Source: an uncultured Clostridium sp. (GTDB lineage: Bacteria; Bacillota; Clostridia; TANB77; CAG-508). From it: a stretch of 32,619 nucleotides of DNA. Both the position numbers and the translations under genes were made by a program. A model generated the notes under the pieces. It saw only the letters and a list, made by a program, of their open reading frames with translations. It did not search any database and was not told the origin of the DNA. Below are positions 22,861 through 29,737 of this stretch, piece after piece. Position 1 is the stretch's first letter, and each line of letters begins with the position of its first letter. The DNA is taken from the NCBI GenBank assembly GCA_900553865.1, contig USFC01000008.1:1-32619 (forward strand), given 5' to 3'.

Positions 22861-23270
22861 TTTTTTTCAAATTTTTTTAATTCATTAAATACAGCATAAA
22901 TCAAACTGCTTTTTCTCCTTTTATATGTTTCTTCTGATACATTCATATCCGCTATCACTTTCCACTTTGTTTGGCTCTCTCTAAATTCTTTCTCAAATAT
23001 ATATTTTGAATCTTTATCTACTAATTTTAGAGCTTGTACCACTGCCTTATATTCCTTTATGCTTTTATCCAACTCTTTGTTTTCTTCTAATTGCGTTACT
23101 TTGTTAAATACTGTATCTCCTATACTATATGGTGCCTTAGGCAATCCATCATTTGGTGCTATACTTAAACTTAATATATCGCTCTGTATATTCACTATAT
23201 TAATACAATTATAGTCATATCTCTTTAAGCAGCCTACTGCTTTGTTATATTCTTCTTTAGCTATTCTCAT
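22857..23270 (-). CDS. late transcription regulator (ArpU/RinA-type, sigma-r4-like)
   Basis: 137 residues. The N-terminus resembles the small phage late activators (LKRYDYNCINIVNIQ, PNDGLPKAPYSIGDTV). The C-terminal residues 100-132 (TKWKVIADMNVSEETYKRRKSSLIYAVFNEL) fit a sigma-70 region 4-like helix-turn-helix. It is the last gene of the early/middle block and ends on the repeat of a candidate promoter for the tRNA and late genes, so it probably turns on packaging, head, tail and lysis genes. It overlaps the upstream gene by four bases. Confidence 0.75.
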   Translation of the reverse strand: MRIAKEEYNKAVGCLKRYDYNCINIVNIQSDILSLSIAPNDGLPKAPYSIGDTVFNKVTQLEENKELDKSIKEYKAVVQALKLVDKDSKYIFEKEFRESQTKWKVIADMNVSEETYKRRKSSLIYAVFNELKKFEKN

Positions 23271-23455
23271 TCGTGTACCTCCTGTTTTCTTTTTATATTT
23301 TCTCTTATTAGTTCATCTTTGAGGTTGTCTAATATCTTATATGCCTCATTTACTTTAGCTTGATTAAATTTTCTCTGGTCTATTCTTATAAAGTCTACAT
23401 TTTCCAATTTACTCATTGTATTTACTATTATGTTGTATATATGATTTATTGTCAT
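23267..23455 (-). CDS. 62-residue hypothetical protein before the late regulator
   Basis: ATG at 23455 after GGAGTGAT. The product is helical (NTMSKLENVDFIRIDQRKFNQAKVNEAYKILDNL), with no metal or membrane motif. It overlaps the regulator gene by four bases and so is coupled to it. Not recognised. Confidence 0.65.
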   Translation of the reverse strand: MTINHIYNIIVNTMSKLENVDFIRIDQRKFNQAKVNEAYKILDNLKDELIRENIKRKQEVHE

Positions 23456-23462
23456 TTGTACA

Positions 23463-23568
23463 TCACTCCGCTTCTTTATTATTTAATAGACTATTAACTA
23501 GCATTAATTCATCAAATTTGTTTTTCTTTATTTCTATTTTTTATGAATCCATTATCATTTCCATTCAT
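23463..23568 (-). pseudogene. 34-codon small gene with an A-run frameshift
   Basis: ATG 23568 has a good ribosome site (GGGAG). The native frame ends after 18 codons, but dropping one A from a run of six (23542-23537) yields MNGNDNGFIKIEIKKNKFDE... to TGA at 23463, next to the following gene's ribosome site. A-run slippage, decay or a read error are all possible. No CGG is involved. Confidence 0.4.
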
Positions 23569-23569
23569 T

Positions 23570-23974
23570 TTATTTTCTCCCTTCTATTAGTTCTTGTAAG
23601 GCATCATGCATCCCATATTTTGTTGCAAATAACCTTTCCCATTTTGTTTTTCCACCATATTCTTTATATCTACCATACATATTGTCTACTTTCATTATTT
23701 CTAGTTCTTCCTCTAATTTTTCTATCTTATCTTTTACTTTTTGAACTGAAATAAAGTTTTCTTTTACATAATAAGGTAAAATCAATAATGTATATTCTCT
23801 AATTCTTTCTTTTAATTCTTCATTCTCTTTTTGTAGCTTTTCTATTAAATTTAATATTATCTGCATTTGTCTTGCAGTTACATAACTCATATGTCTTGCA
23901 GTTACACAACTCATATCAATACCATTTGCAAATCTATGCATATCTTCAATAGCTTTCTTTTCTTCCTCGTTCAT
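23570..23974 (-). CDS. coiled-coil phage protein with a tandem duplication
   Basis: 134 residues. Residues about 38-60 and 75-95 are coiled coil, and the end (KWERLFATKYGMHDALQELIEG) is a short helical domain seen in many phage accessory proteins. Residues about 22-37 read CVTARHMSYVTARQM because of a 24-base tandem duplication (23868-23915). The start follows GGAAGTGAGG and overlaps the upstream gene by four bases. Function unknown. Confidence 0.65.
   Translation of the reverse strand: MNEEEKKAIEDMHRFANGIDMSCVTARHMSYVTARQMQIILNLIEKLQKENEELKERIREYTLLILPYYVKENFISVQKVKDKIEKLEEELEIMKVDNMYGRYKEYGGKTKWERLFATKYGMHDALQELIEGRK
23868..23915. repeat. 24-bp tandem duplication inside a coding gene
   Basis: Copies at 23868-23891 and 23892-23915 differ at one base. 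The copy number keeps the reading frame and duplicates an eight-residue unit. Confidence 0.85.
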
Positions 23975-24219
23975 TTATTCCTCACTTCCTTTAATTCATG
24001 AATATTATTTTTATATGATATATTTTGTTGTCTTAACAATTCATTCTCTTTTAATACTCTTTTATAATCTGATAAAATATGTTCTATTGCTATATTTTGT
24101 ATTTTCCAAACATTCACGAAAGGATTGTCTTTATTTTTAGCATTTTTAATACAGTTTTCATTTGCTATTATTAATTGTTCTAAGATTATTATATCTTCTT
24201 TTATACTATTTTCTTTCAC
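23971..24219 (-). CDS. 82-residue helical hypothetical protein, GTG start
   Basis: Starts at GTG 24219, six bases after AGGAGGTG. The product is mostly helix and coiled coil (DIIILEQLIIANENCIK, LSDYKRVLKENELLRQQ). It is one of four neighbouring genes with nearly identical start regions. Not recognised. Confidence 0.6.
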   Translation of the reverse strand: MKENSIKEDIIILEQLIIANENCIKNAKNKDNPFVNVWKIQNIAIEHILSDYKRVLKENELLRQQNISYKNNIHELKEVRNK

Positions 24220-24231
24220 TTAAAACACCTC

Positions 24232-24429
24232 CTAATATACACAATTATAATATGTGTATGTATTTGAGCATTTTTCACATTTACATTCTACTAGTCCATC
24301 TGCTGGAATATTATATTCGCAATTATCATTTTTACATTTAGGGCAAGTCCAATACAGATTAAAACTTACATCTGTTTCTACTTCAACATTTTCATCATCA
24401 AGTTCTTCTATCTCTTCATTTTCTTTCAC
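24232..24429 (-). CDS. 65-residue zinc-ribbon protein, GTG start
   Basis: Acidic N-terminus, then CPKC (29-32), Cys37, and CKCEKC (49-54), a zinc-ribbon arrangement, ending in a Tyr-rich tail. It starts at GTG 24429 after GAGGTGTTTTAA, the same start cassette as its neighbours. Such ribbons in phages often bind nucleic acid or protein partners; the target is unknown. Confidence 0.65.
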   Translation of the reverse strand: MKENEEIEELDDENVEVETDVSFNLYWTCPKCKNDNCEYNIPADGLVECKCEKCSNTYTYYNCVY

Positions 24430-24705
24430 TTAAAACACCTCGATTTCTTCTGCTTTTTCTATACTAACAGTTTCACAAACTTTTAAATTAAAGAATGTAA
24501 ATTCTTCTGTTTGATAATCTATTTTTAAGTCTACTTCACACATTGTTTGTTTTAAACATTCAAATATCCATAAAGGTAATTTAATATATTTAGGATAGCT
24601 ATGATACTTTGCAACATAATCATGTATTCTATTATTGACAATACATTGCAATTCTAAATATTCAATGCTATCTTTAGTTGTTGTTTTATTTATTTCTTTT
24701 TTCAT
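24430..24705 (-). CDS. 91-residue hypothetical protein
   Basis: ATG 24705 after GGAGG. Mixed alpha/beta with a central YPKYIKLPLWIFECLKQ and a C-terminal TFFNLKVCETV strand, ending acidic. The general style (protein-binding phage accessory) is clear but no family is recognised. Confidence 0.6.
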   Translation of the reverse strand: MKKEINKTTTKDSIEYLELQCIVNNRIHDYVAKYHSYPKYIKLPLWIFECLKQTMCEVDLKIDYQTEEFTFFNLKVCETVSIEKAEEIEVF

Positions 24706-24867
24706 CTAATCCTCCACATATTTTCCTACATAAAAAATATCTACAGATTTTACATTTGTAAAATCTAAAATAACATCAGTTATTTCATTTTTTATTTCCT
24801 TTAATTCCTGCTCTTTTTCATCTGAATAAAAATCATAATTTATTTCTAAATAAAATCTTTTTTTCAC
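24706..24867 (-). CDS. 53-residue hypothetical protein, GTG start
   Basis: Starts at GTG 24867 after AGGAGGTATTTTAA, the shared start cassette, and its stop abuts the next gene's ATG. The product MKKRFYLEINYDFYSDEKEQ...YVGKYVED has an alternating strand-helix pattern. Not recognised. Confidence 0.6.
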   Translation of the reverse strand: MKKRFYLEINYDFYSDEKEQELKEIKNEITDVILDFTNVKSVDIFYVGKYVED

Positions 24868-24879
24868 TTAAAATACCTC

Positions 24880-25143
24880 CTAAATATTATTTAATTCCAA
24901 TTTATAATTTTTCCAATTAAGCCATCCTAATTCATATTCTTGGAGTAATATTGCTTCAAGCTCTTTATTTCCGTATCCTCTTTGCTCTGCTGTGTCATAA
25001 TCATAAACTGACCATTCTTTATTTTTAAGATTAAATAATATTGTTTTATTATTCTTTGCTTTGTGGTAAAAAAATCCATCTTCACAATATATTTTTGTAT
25101 ATCCTAATTCTTCAAACATCTCATCTGCTGTTTTTCTTTTCAT
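24880..25143 (-). CDS. 87-residue hypothetical phage protein
   Basis: ATG 25143 after AGGAGGTGTTTTAA, the shared start cassette. Begins with a helix (TADEMFEELGYTK), then strands with aromatic residues (GFFYHKAKNNKTILFNLKN), and resembles small phage proteins of the MFEELGY type, whose role is unknown. It overlaps the upstream gene's end by 23 bases. Confidence 0.65.
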   Translation of the reverse strand: MKRKTADEMFEELGYTKIYCEDGFFYHKAKNNKTILFNLKNKEWSVYDYDTAEQRGYGNKELEAILLQEYELGWLNWKNYKLELNNI

Positions 25144-25342
25144 TTAAAACACCTCCTAAATATATTTCTTTATTACATTCAGGACATTTAACATAAGTTT
25201 TATATGTGGGTGGGTATGTCATAAAGCAAAATGATTTTTCTGTTTCAGTGTCATTGTTGTCATATTCAAACTTACAACCACATAAATTACAAGTTACTAT
25301 TTTTTCTTTATTAAATTTTTTACCATGTTTTAATATTTTCAT
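25121..25342 (-). CDS. 73-residue zinc-ribbon protein
   Basis: Cys18 and Cys21 (CNLC) pair with Cys53 and Cys56 (CPEC), giving a classic zinc ribbon of the kind found in small phage regulators and replication accessories. The ribosome site (AGGAG) is ten bases from ATG 25342. It overlaps the next gene by 23 bases. Confidence 0.65.
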   Translation of the reverse strand: MKILKHGKKFNKEKIVTCNLCGCKFEYDNNDTETEKSFCFMTYPPTYKTYVKCPECNKEIYLGGVLNEKKNSR

Positions 25343-25345
25343 ATT

Positions 25346-25747
25346 TTATTTACTCCTCTCTAATAATCTGTTATTTAATAATTTCAAAACTTCTTTACAT
25401 TGTTCTATTTCGAACAATGCAATATGTGTTTCATCTCTTGTTAAATTCATTTGTTTTGATAACCAACCATACGCATTATATCTAATCATTTCTCTTGTTT
25501 TACCCTTCCATAATTTATCAAATTCATTATGTGCTTTTTTTCTCCATTTTCTTAATTCTTCATTTGCTAATGTTCCAAGTGGTGTTAATGTTTCTGTATG
25601 TACTCCTACAAATGCTCCACAATTTCTGCATAAAAAACATTTTCCATTTCCATATTCTCTTCCGTATATTTCAGCATTTGAAGTAAAAACAACAGAATTT
25701 CCGCAATATCTACAAACAGTTGGCTTTTCTAATATTAAATCAACCAT
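25346..25747 (-). CDS. DUF3268-type zinc-finger protein
   Basis: 133 residues. CRYC (12-15) and CRNC (40-43) bracket YGREYGNGK; then VHTETLTPLGTLANEELRKWRKKAHNEFDKLWKG follows, which matches the DUF3268 pattern. The C-terminus has an MNLTRDETHIALFEIEQC helix. These proteins accompany phage replication and recombination genes; no activity is established. Confidence 0.8.
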   Translation of the reverse strand: MVDLILEKPTVCRYCGNSVVFTSNAEIYGREYGNGKCFLCRNCGAFVGVHTETLTPLGTLANEELRKWRKKAHNEFDKLWKGKTREMIRYNAYGWLSKQMNLTRDETHIALFEIEQCKEVLKLLNNRLLERSK

Positions 25748-25949
25748 TATTGCAATCCTCCAACATTCTCATATATACTTCTTTTTCTTGTATCTGTTCA
25801 TTTAAACTTTGTTCTAATAATTTTATCTGCTCGTTCTTATTGTTGTATTCATTTTGCCAACTAATTAATCTTATTCCTGTTATAAAAAGCATTACTACCC
25901 ATAAAATCACTACCAGTATCACAATTATTTTTAATTCTATATCTTCCAT
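25740..25949 (-). CDS. 69-residue small membrane protein
   Basis: ATG 25949 after GAGAGGAG; an upstream in-frame TTG at 25970 lies within that site and is unlikely. One membrane segment at about residues 6-27 (LKIIVILVVILWVVMLFITGI) is followed by a helical Gln/Glu-rich tail. It overlaps the next gene by eight bases. Function unknown; an Rz- or toxin-like role is not supported. Confidence 0.65.
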   Translation of the reverse strand: MEDIELKIIVILVVILWVVMLFITGIRLISWQNEYNNKNEQIKLLEQSLNEQIQEKEVYMRMLEDCNNG

Positions 25950-25956
25950 ATCTTTT

Positions 25957-26142
25957 TTACTCCTCTCCAAATAACTCTTGATACTTATTTTCTAAATAAC
26001 TTATGCAATCCCCTAATCTTACTGTTTTATCTTCATCTAAATTTCCATACATTGTTGTACAATATCTATTTTGATTTCTACTATCTGTTAAAATTCTATA
26101 CATGAATTTTAAAATATATTTTTCTTTTTCCTTTTCGTCCAT
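25957..26142 (-). CDS. 61-residue hypothetical protein
   Basis: ATG 26142 after AAGGAGTAAATAAGAGAT. Mixed charged helices (MDEKEKEKYILKFMYRILTD, DCISYLENKYQELF). No metal motif or membrane segment, and no family recognised. Confidence 0.6.
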   Translation of the reverse strand: MDEKEKEKYILKFMYRILTDSRNQNRYCTTMYGNLDEDKTVRLGDCISYLENKYQELFGEE

Positions 26143-26147
26143 ATCTC

Positions 26148-26216
26148 TTATTTACTCCTTTTTGTTACTTTTTTAACAAGTTCTTTTAAATCTACATCAT
26201 CTCTTATTCTTAACAT
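26148..26216 (-). CDS. 22-residue small ORF, perhaps a remnant
   Basis: ATG 26216 after AGGAGGAG. MLRIRDDVDLKELVKK looks like the start of a longer phage protein family, but the frame ends after 22 codons. Likely a truncated remnant with its translation signals intact. Confidence 0.4.
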   Translation of the reverse strand: MLRIRDDVDLKELVKKVTKRSK

Positions 26217-26229
26217 ATCTATTCTCCTC

Positions 26230-26529
26230 CTAATAACTCACTCTAATTATGTAACTATTATCCATATTCGAATAATCTATATTCAATCTTAAATCTTGCA
26301 TTTTATCTATTCCATATCTATCTATTTGCATTCTACCTCTTAAATTTCCTATATGATTAGTCAATGCAAATTTAACTATATTTTCTAATTGTTCTGTATA
26401 TTGTTTAACTACTTTTTGCTCTTCTAATTCCACTTTTAATCTATCATTAGATAACTGATATGTTTGTAATTCTTCTTGCAAGTTTTTTATTTGTTTATTT
26501 AATCTTTTTACTTTTCCTTTAACACTCAT
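26230..26529 (-). CDS. 99-residue coiled-coil protein
   Basis: The first 50 residues are a coiled coil (VKRLNKQIKNLQEELQTYQLS), followed by a short basic region (GNLRGRMQIDRYG) and strands. ATG 26529 after AGGAGGAG. Not recognised; probably a protein- or DNA-binding accessory. Confidence 0.65.
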   Translation of the reverse strand: MSVKGKVKRLNKQIKNLQEELQTYQLSNDRLKVELEEQKVVKQYTEQLENIVKFALTNHIGNLRGRMQIDRYGIDKMQDLRLNIDYSNMDNSYIIRVSY

Positions 26530-26859
26530 TTTCTCCTCCTACTTTATAGCAATTAGCCATATAACTTTCTTTTGTTAGTATTGTTTTGATTTGATAGTCT
26601 ACAAATTTCTTACAATTTCCGTAATATAAATAACAATAATTTGGACCTTTGTCTATTTTGTGTATTAGCTTTCCATTTACATAGTCTCCAACTTCTACAA
26701 CTTCTGATATTATCTTGCTGCGGTTTACTATGCTTTTGTATCAAACCATTTTTGATTTTCTAAATGCACTGTATTTTCTATCATTCCATATAAAGCATCT
26801 ACTTTATCTATAACTCCATTTTTAGTTCTCACATATTCGTTTACTTCTATCTCTCCCAT
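26519..26859 (-). pseudogene. about 113-codon phage protein interrupted at an A-run
   Basis: ATG 26859 has a good ribosome site (AAGGAG). The frame YVRTKNGVIDKVDALYG... stops at TAG 26728. The -1 frame then continues with clear coding character (SIVNRSKIISEVVEVGDYVNGKLI ... YKVGGENE) to TAA 26519, overlapping the next gene. The shift falls at a run of four As (26737-26734), so one A may be missing. It is -1, unlike the four CGG sites, and carries no in-frame CGG. Confidence 0.55.
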
Positions 26860-26871
26860 TTCTGCTCCTTC

Positions 26872-27069
26872 CTAATACATTTGCCTTAAGCTATCTTCTA
26901 AACAAAATCTATCGTAGTCTTCTTCATATATGTTTAGTTTTTCTTCTAGGTTTTGTATGTAATTGTTATCTACTATTTTTTTGTTTCTTGTAGCTATAAA
27001 AATTCCACCAAAGTATATTATCCATACTATAATTATTAAAATTGCTAATTTCTTATCTTGTTTACTCAT
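26872..27069 (-). CDS. 65-residue single-pass membrane protein
   Basis: One membrane segment at residues 8-26 (LAILIIIVWIIYFGGIFIA), then a helical tail. ATG 27069 after GGAGG, and it overlaps the RusA gene by four bases. Resembles the small membrane protein at 25740-25949. Function unknown. Confidence 0.6.
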   Translation of the reverse strand: MSKQDKKLAILIIIVWIIYFGGIFIATRNKKIVDNNYIQNLEEKLNIYEEDYDRFCLEDSLRQMY

Positions 27070-27431
27070 ATTTCCTCCAACTCTACTATTACTTTACTCT
27101 TATCTGCATACTCAAAGCTGTCTGTAAAGTTAGTTACTATTTTTCTATTATCGTCTTGTAATACTCCTGCTTGCACTAGTGCATCTAATATAAACTTCTT
27201 GGCAAAACAAATATTATCTAAATCACGCCTTTTGTTCTCTTCTATCCAAGTAAAATGTCCTATCACTGGCTTGTCTATTTTTATATTTCCTAATTGTTCT
27301 TTGATACACCAAATTATATATGCTTGCTCATTTTTCTTTGCTTTTGCTCCTATATATTTGTTTGCTCTGTTATATGCTGTATATTCATTTAGCCCCATTA
27401 GTCTTTTACCTATTTCAAATTTATATTTCAT
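27066..27431 (-). CDS. rusA: RusA-type Holliday junction resolvase
   Basis: 121 residues. The acidic residues of the RusA active site are visible: Asp70 and Asp72 in RRDLDN, and Asp93/94 in VLQDDN, separated by FILDALVQAG; the N-terminus has the NEYTAYNRANKYIGAKAK basic strip. It cuts four-way junctions made during phage recombination and replication, which fits the RecT gene in the same operon. It overlaps its upstream gene by 11 bases. Confidence 0.9.
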   Translation of the reverse strand: MKYKFEIGKRLMGLNEYTAYNRANKYIGAKAKKNEQAYIIWCIKEQLGNIKIDKPVIGHFTWIEENKRRDLDNICFAKKFILDALVQAGVLQDDNRKIVTNFTDSFEYADKSKVIVELEEI

Positions 27432-27813
27432 CTTTTATCTCCAGTTCTTCAGTTAAATACTGATATGTATATTTAGGATTATTTTTCCTTTGCTCTAGTT
27501 CTTTTAAATTTTTTAATGCTTGTATTAAGTCTTTTTCTATAAATTTATTTTTATATTTATCTACAAAAGTATCTTTTAGAGACCTAATAACATCTATTTC
27601 ATTTTTTACTTGTCTTCGCTCTGCTCTTACATACTTTAATTGTTTTACTATTTTACAAGACTTAACTGCATCTAAATTATGATTTTCTATATAATGTAAT
27701 AGTTCATCTTGCTTAATATCCCACATACTTTGTTTATTCTTTAATTCAGCTAATCTTTTGTCTATATCTTGAAAAAAAGTAAGTGTATATTTTAAAACAT
27801 CTTCTATTCCCAT
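27421..27813 (-). CDS. 130-residue coiled-coil hypothetical protein
   Basis: Almost entirely helical and charged (DIDKRLAELKNKQSMWDIKQDELLHYIE; VKQLKYVRAERRQVKNEI). It overlaps RusA and, at its ATG, the end of the frameshifted Cys-rich gene (ATGG within TATGGGAATAG). No family recognised, though similar proteins accompany RusA in Clostridia phages. Confidence 0.65.
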   Translation of the reverse strand: MGIEDVLKYTLTFFQDIDKRLAELKNKQSMWDIKQDELLHYIENHNLDAVKSCKIVKQLKYVRAERRQVKNEIDVIRSLKDTFVDKYKNKFIEKDLIQALKNLKELEQRKNNPKYTYQYLTEELEIKDEI

Positions 27814-28002
27814 ATTTTCTCCTGTATTCCTAAATTTTCTTTAATCTGCTTTATGCTATCTTCTGCAGTAGGTATATTTACATATTTACAACTTTTTACT
27901 CCTTTAAAATAAAGGCTTTCCAGCTGTTGACATCCCGTACACCAACCATTTTCGATAGCTTTTGCGCATATTCCGTTCTAATTGTGGATATTTATATTTC
28001 AT
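27804..28002 (-). CDS. 65-residue cysteine-rich protein, +1 frameshift at CGG
   Basis: ATG 28002 opens MKYKYPQLE (28002-27976). The next codon is CGG (27975-27973). In the native frame the product ends after 32 codons as a basic peptide. If the C is skipped, GGA restarts the frame GICAKAIENGWCTGCQQLESLY..., with a CTGC pair, and it ends at TAG 27804 overlapping the next gene's start. The second frame has no start codon of its own. The ATG overlaps (ATGA) the stop of the upstream gene, confirming this start. Confidence 0.75.
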
Positions 28003-28403
28003 ATGCTATTCCTCTGCTTTTCTATTTCTTGCGCTATTTTCCACATGTCAACTGGAAAATATGTGTCGTCTGCAAATTTCTTTGCAATTTCTATGTCGGC
28101 TTTTTTGTAACAGTAAAACTCTTTACATATTAGCGGTCTGGCTTTATATATTAGGCACTTTTTTCCATCGTGATATGGGCAAGTTAATCTATTTTGCATT
28201 ACCAACATTTGTTTTTGTGGTTGTATATTATTCTCTATTACATATTTTTGTATTTTATCTAATTCCTTTTGACTTATTGGGAGAAAATTAGTACAGCACT
28301 CTCCACATTTACTACATTTCTCACAAATTGAATTGTCTGTAATTTTAACATTTCCCTCAATAACATTTTTTACTATTTCTCCTAAACTTGTTTTTACTAA
28401 CAT
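27999..28403 (-). CDS. YkgJ-like Cys-cluster protein
   Basis: 134 residues. CEKCSKCGECC near residue 28, CPYHDGKKCLIYKARPLICKEFYCY in the middle: the CxxCxxCC plus later cysteines of the YkgJ (UPF0153) metal-binding family. Members appear in many phages next to recombination genes; an oxidoreductase or zinc/iron-binding role is assumed but unproven. ATG 28403 after AGGAGG. Confidence 0.75.
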   Translation of the reverse strand: MLVKTSLGEIVKNVIEGNVKITDNSICEKCSKCGECCTNFLPISQKELDKIQKYVIENNIQPQKQMLVMQNRLTCPYHDGKKCLIYKARPLICKEFYCYKKADIEIAKKFADDTYFPVDMWKIAQEIEKQRNSI

Positions 28404-28411
28404 TTTACCTC

Positions 28412-28666
28412 CTAATCTATTCTTGGAATATGATTCATATTTTCTGCTACCATATCCACTAAATAATATCTTTTAAAACTTACCTCTTCTCCAAATCTAT
28501 TTTTCTTTTGTTTCCATTCCGTCCTAAATTCGTAGCCTTCCTTTTTTAGTTGGTCTATCCTTGCTCCTAATTGCATTACTCCTAAATCTTTATATGCCTC
28601 CCAACTTGTTATCGAACCAAACTGTCTTATGTAATTTATTATTCTATCTTTTTGTGTTATCTTCAT
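28412..28666 (-). CDS. helix-turn-helix protein
   Basis: 84 residues. KDRIINYIRQFGSITSWEAYKDLGVMQLGARIDQLKKEGYEF is a winged-helix-like HTH as in small phage DNA-binding or replication accessory proteins, and the strand EEVSFKRYYLVD suggests a wing. ATG 28666 after GGGAGGAG. It follows the replication protein gene closely in transcription order. Confidence 0.75.
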   Translation of the reverse strand: MKITQKDRIINYIRQFGSITSWEAYKDLGVMQLGARIDQLKKEGYEFRTEWKQKKNRFGEEVSFKRYYLVDMVAENMNHIPRID

Positions 28667-28679
28667 TTGTTACTCCTCC

Positions 28680-29256
28680 CTATTTAATATTCATTAGTTT
28701 ATTAAATAATTTGTCCTGCTCTTCTATTGTTAATTGATTGTATTTTTCTTCACTTTTGCATTGATTAATTAATTTGATTTTTTCTCCAAAGTTTTTTCCA
28801 AAAATTTTTGCGCTATATATATTAAATAAATATAAATAAATATTATTATTATCATTATTGTTTGTGTCCCCGGTATGTCCCAAGTCTGTCCCGAGGTATG
28901 TCCTCATGTATGTCCTTTTCTTCTATCATAGGTTGATATTTGTTGTAATTTACAATACTTACAAGCGTTTTTCTTGTGTCCCTGACTTGTACTATCATAG
29001 TGTCCTGTTCCAGTCGGTTTAAAAAATTACTTACTTTATGTCTTGACCAATTCCATCTTTCTGCTAATTGTTTTATTGATGTTAAAGTTTGTCCTCTTTC
29101 TATTTCGATAAAACCATTTTCAAAAGGTATTTTTTTGTTTTTATGATTAACTAATAATAATAAGTCAATCCAAGCACTTCGCTTGTCGAAAGGCTCTTTA
29201 TCTTTCCAAATCCAACTATTTTTAATTTGTCTATAAATTCTAATCCAGCCTTCCAT
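28680..29256 (-). CDS. phage replication protein (winged helix), +1 frameshift at CGG
   Basis: Joined product about 191 residues: 29256-28894 (121 codons, ending ...HEDIP), skip C28893, then 28892-28680 (GTDLGHTGDTNNNDNNN... to TAA). Residues about 50-110 form a winged helix (TSIKQLAERWNWSRHKVSNFLNRLEQD) as in phage O-/DnaD-like initiators. The tail YNQLTIEEQDKLFNKLMNIK is the recognisable C-terminus. The native frame ends after 133 codons. The second frame has only a poor start. The first in-frame CGG (28893-28891, CCT-CGG-G) fits the same +1 rule as the other three genes. A second CGG in the old frame (28872-28870) would not be read after the shift. Confidence 0.8.
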
Positions 29257-29278
29257 ATTTTCTCCTTTCGTGAAAAAT

Positions 29279-29331
29279 GAGGACGTAAAAACTCAATAAC
29301 TTTTTGGTTATATATTAGTTTCTACATCCTC
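29279..29331 (-). terminator. long hairpin between the HNH gene and the replication gene
   Basis: Arms 29279-29293 and 29317-29331 pair over 15 bp with two G-U pairs, with a smaller ATAAC/GTTAT stem inside, and the minus strand continues with ATTTTTC. A likely terminator that limits early transcription into the replication gene. Confidence 0.7.
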
Positions 29332-29335
29332 CTTC

Positions 29336-29737
29336 CTATAAATAATTTTTACCGAATATCTGCATAAAGTTTTCTGTTTTATAGTGCTTTTTGAACTCTT
29401 TTTGTGCAACTTTATGCAATTTATCCTGTAAAGTTTTATCATTTGTCACTATTTCATGACATTTTCTGCAAATTGGTATTACTAATCCATATTTCATACT
29501 AACTTGTCTATTTTTGCCTTCTATTAGTTCGTGTATGTCGTCTTTTTGAATATTCTTTATTCCTTGTTTAGCACATAAATAACAATGTTCTAAATCTTTT
29601 GTTATTATGCTAAATCTATTCTTTTCTAGTTTTGCTAATTTATTGCTTTTCTTTTTAATTGCTGTAACTTCTTTTTTCTTTTCAATTTTGTTTTTTGGTA
29701 CTGGGTTAAATGAATTGCTTAAATTATTTACTATCAT
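29336..29737 (-). CDS. HNH-type nuclease-like protein
   Basis: 133 residues. CYLC (52-55), the histidine of DIHELIEGKNRQVSMKYGL (His69) and CRKCHE (90-95) form a zinc-finger HNH arrangement, as in the Ref/recombination-associated nucleases of phages. The long basic N-terminus (KNKIEKKKEVTAIKKK) suits DNA binding. It overlaps the next gene by four bases. Nuclease activity is inferred from the motif only. Confidence 0.75.
   Translation of the reverse strand: MIVNNLSNSFNPVPKNKIEKKKEVTAIKKKSNKLAKLEKNRFSIITKDLEHCYLCAKQGIKNIQKDDIHELIEGKNRQVSMKYGLVIPICRKCHEIVTNDKTLQDKLHKVAQKEFKKHYKTENFMQIFGKNYL

Noticed and set aside
25206..25805. Long plus-strand open frame over the zinc-ribbon genes
   Set aside because: Same reasons: no start signals, hydrophobic nonsense composition, and a complete set of minus-strand genes with ribosome sites.
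28870..28872. Second CGG in the replication gene as the shift point
   Set aside because: It is in frame only if the first CGG is read normally; after a shift at 28893 it is out of frame, so one event explains the gene.
12561..28893. CGG reassigned to another amino acid (for example Trp or Gln)
   Set aside because: In all four genes the native frame after CGG ends early and has lost coding character, so a simple reassignment would not rescue the protein; only a +1 change does.
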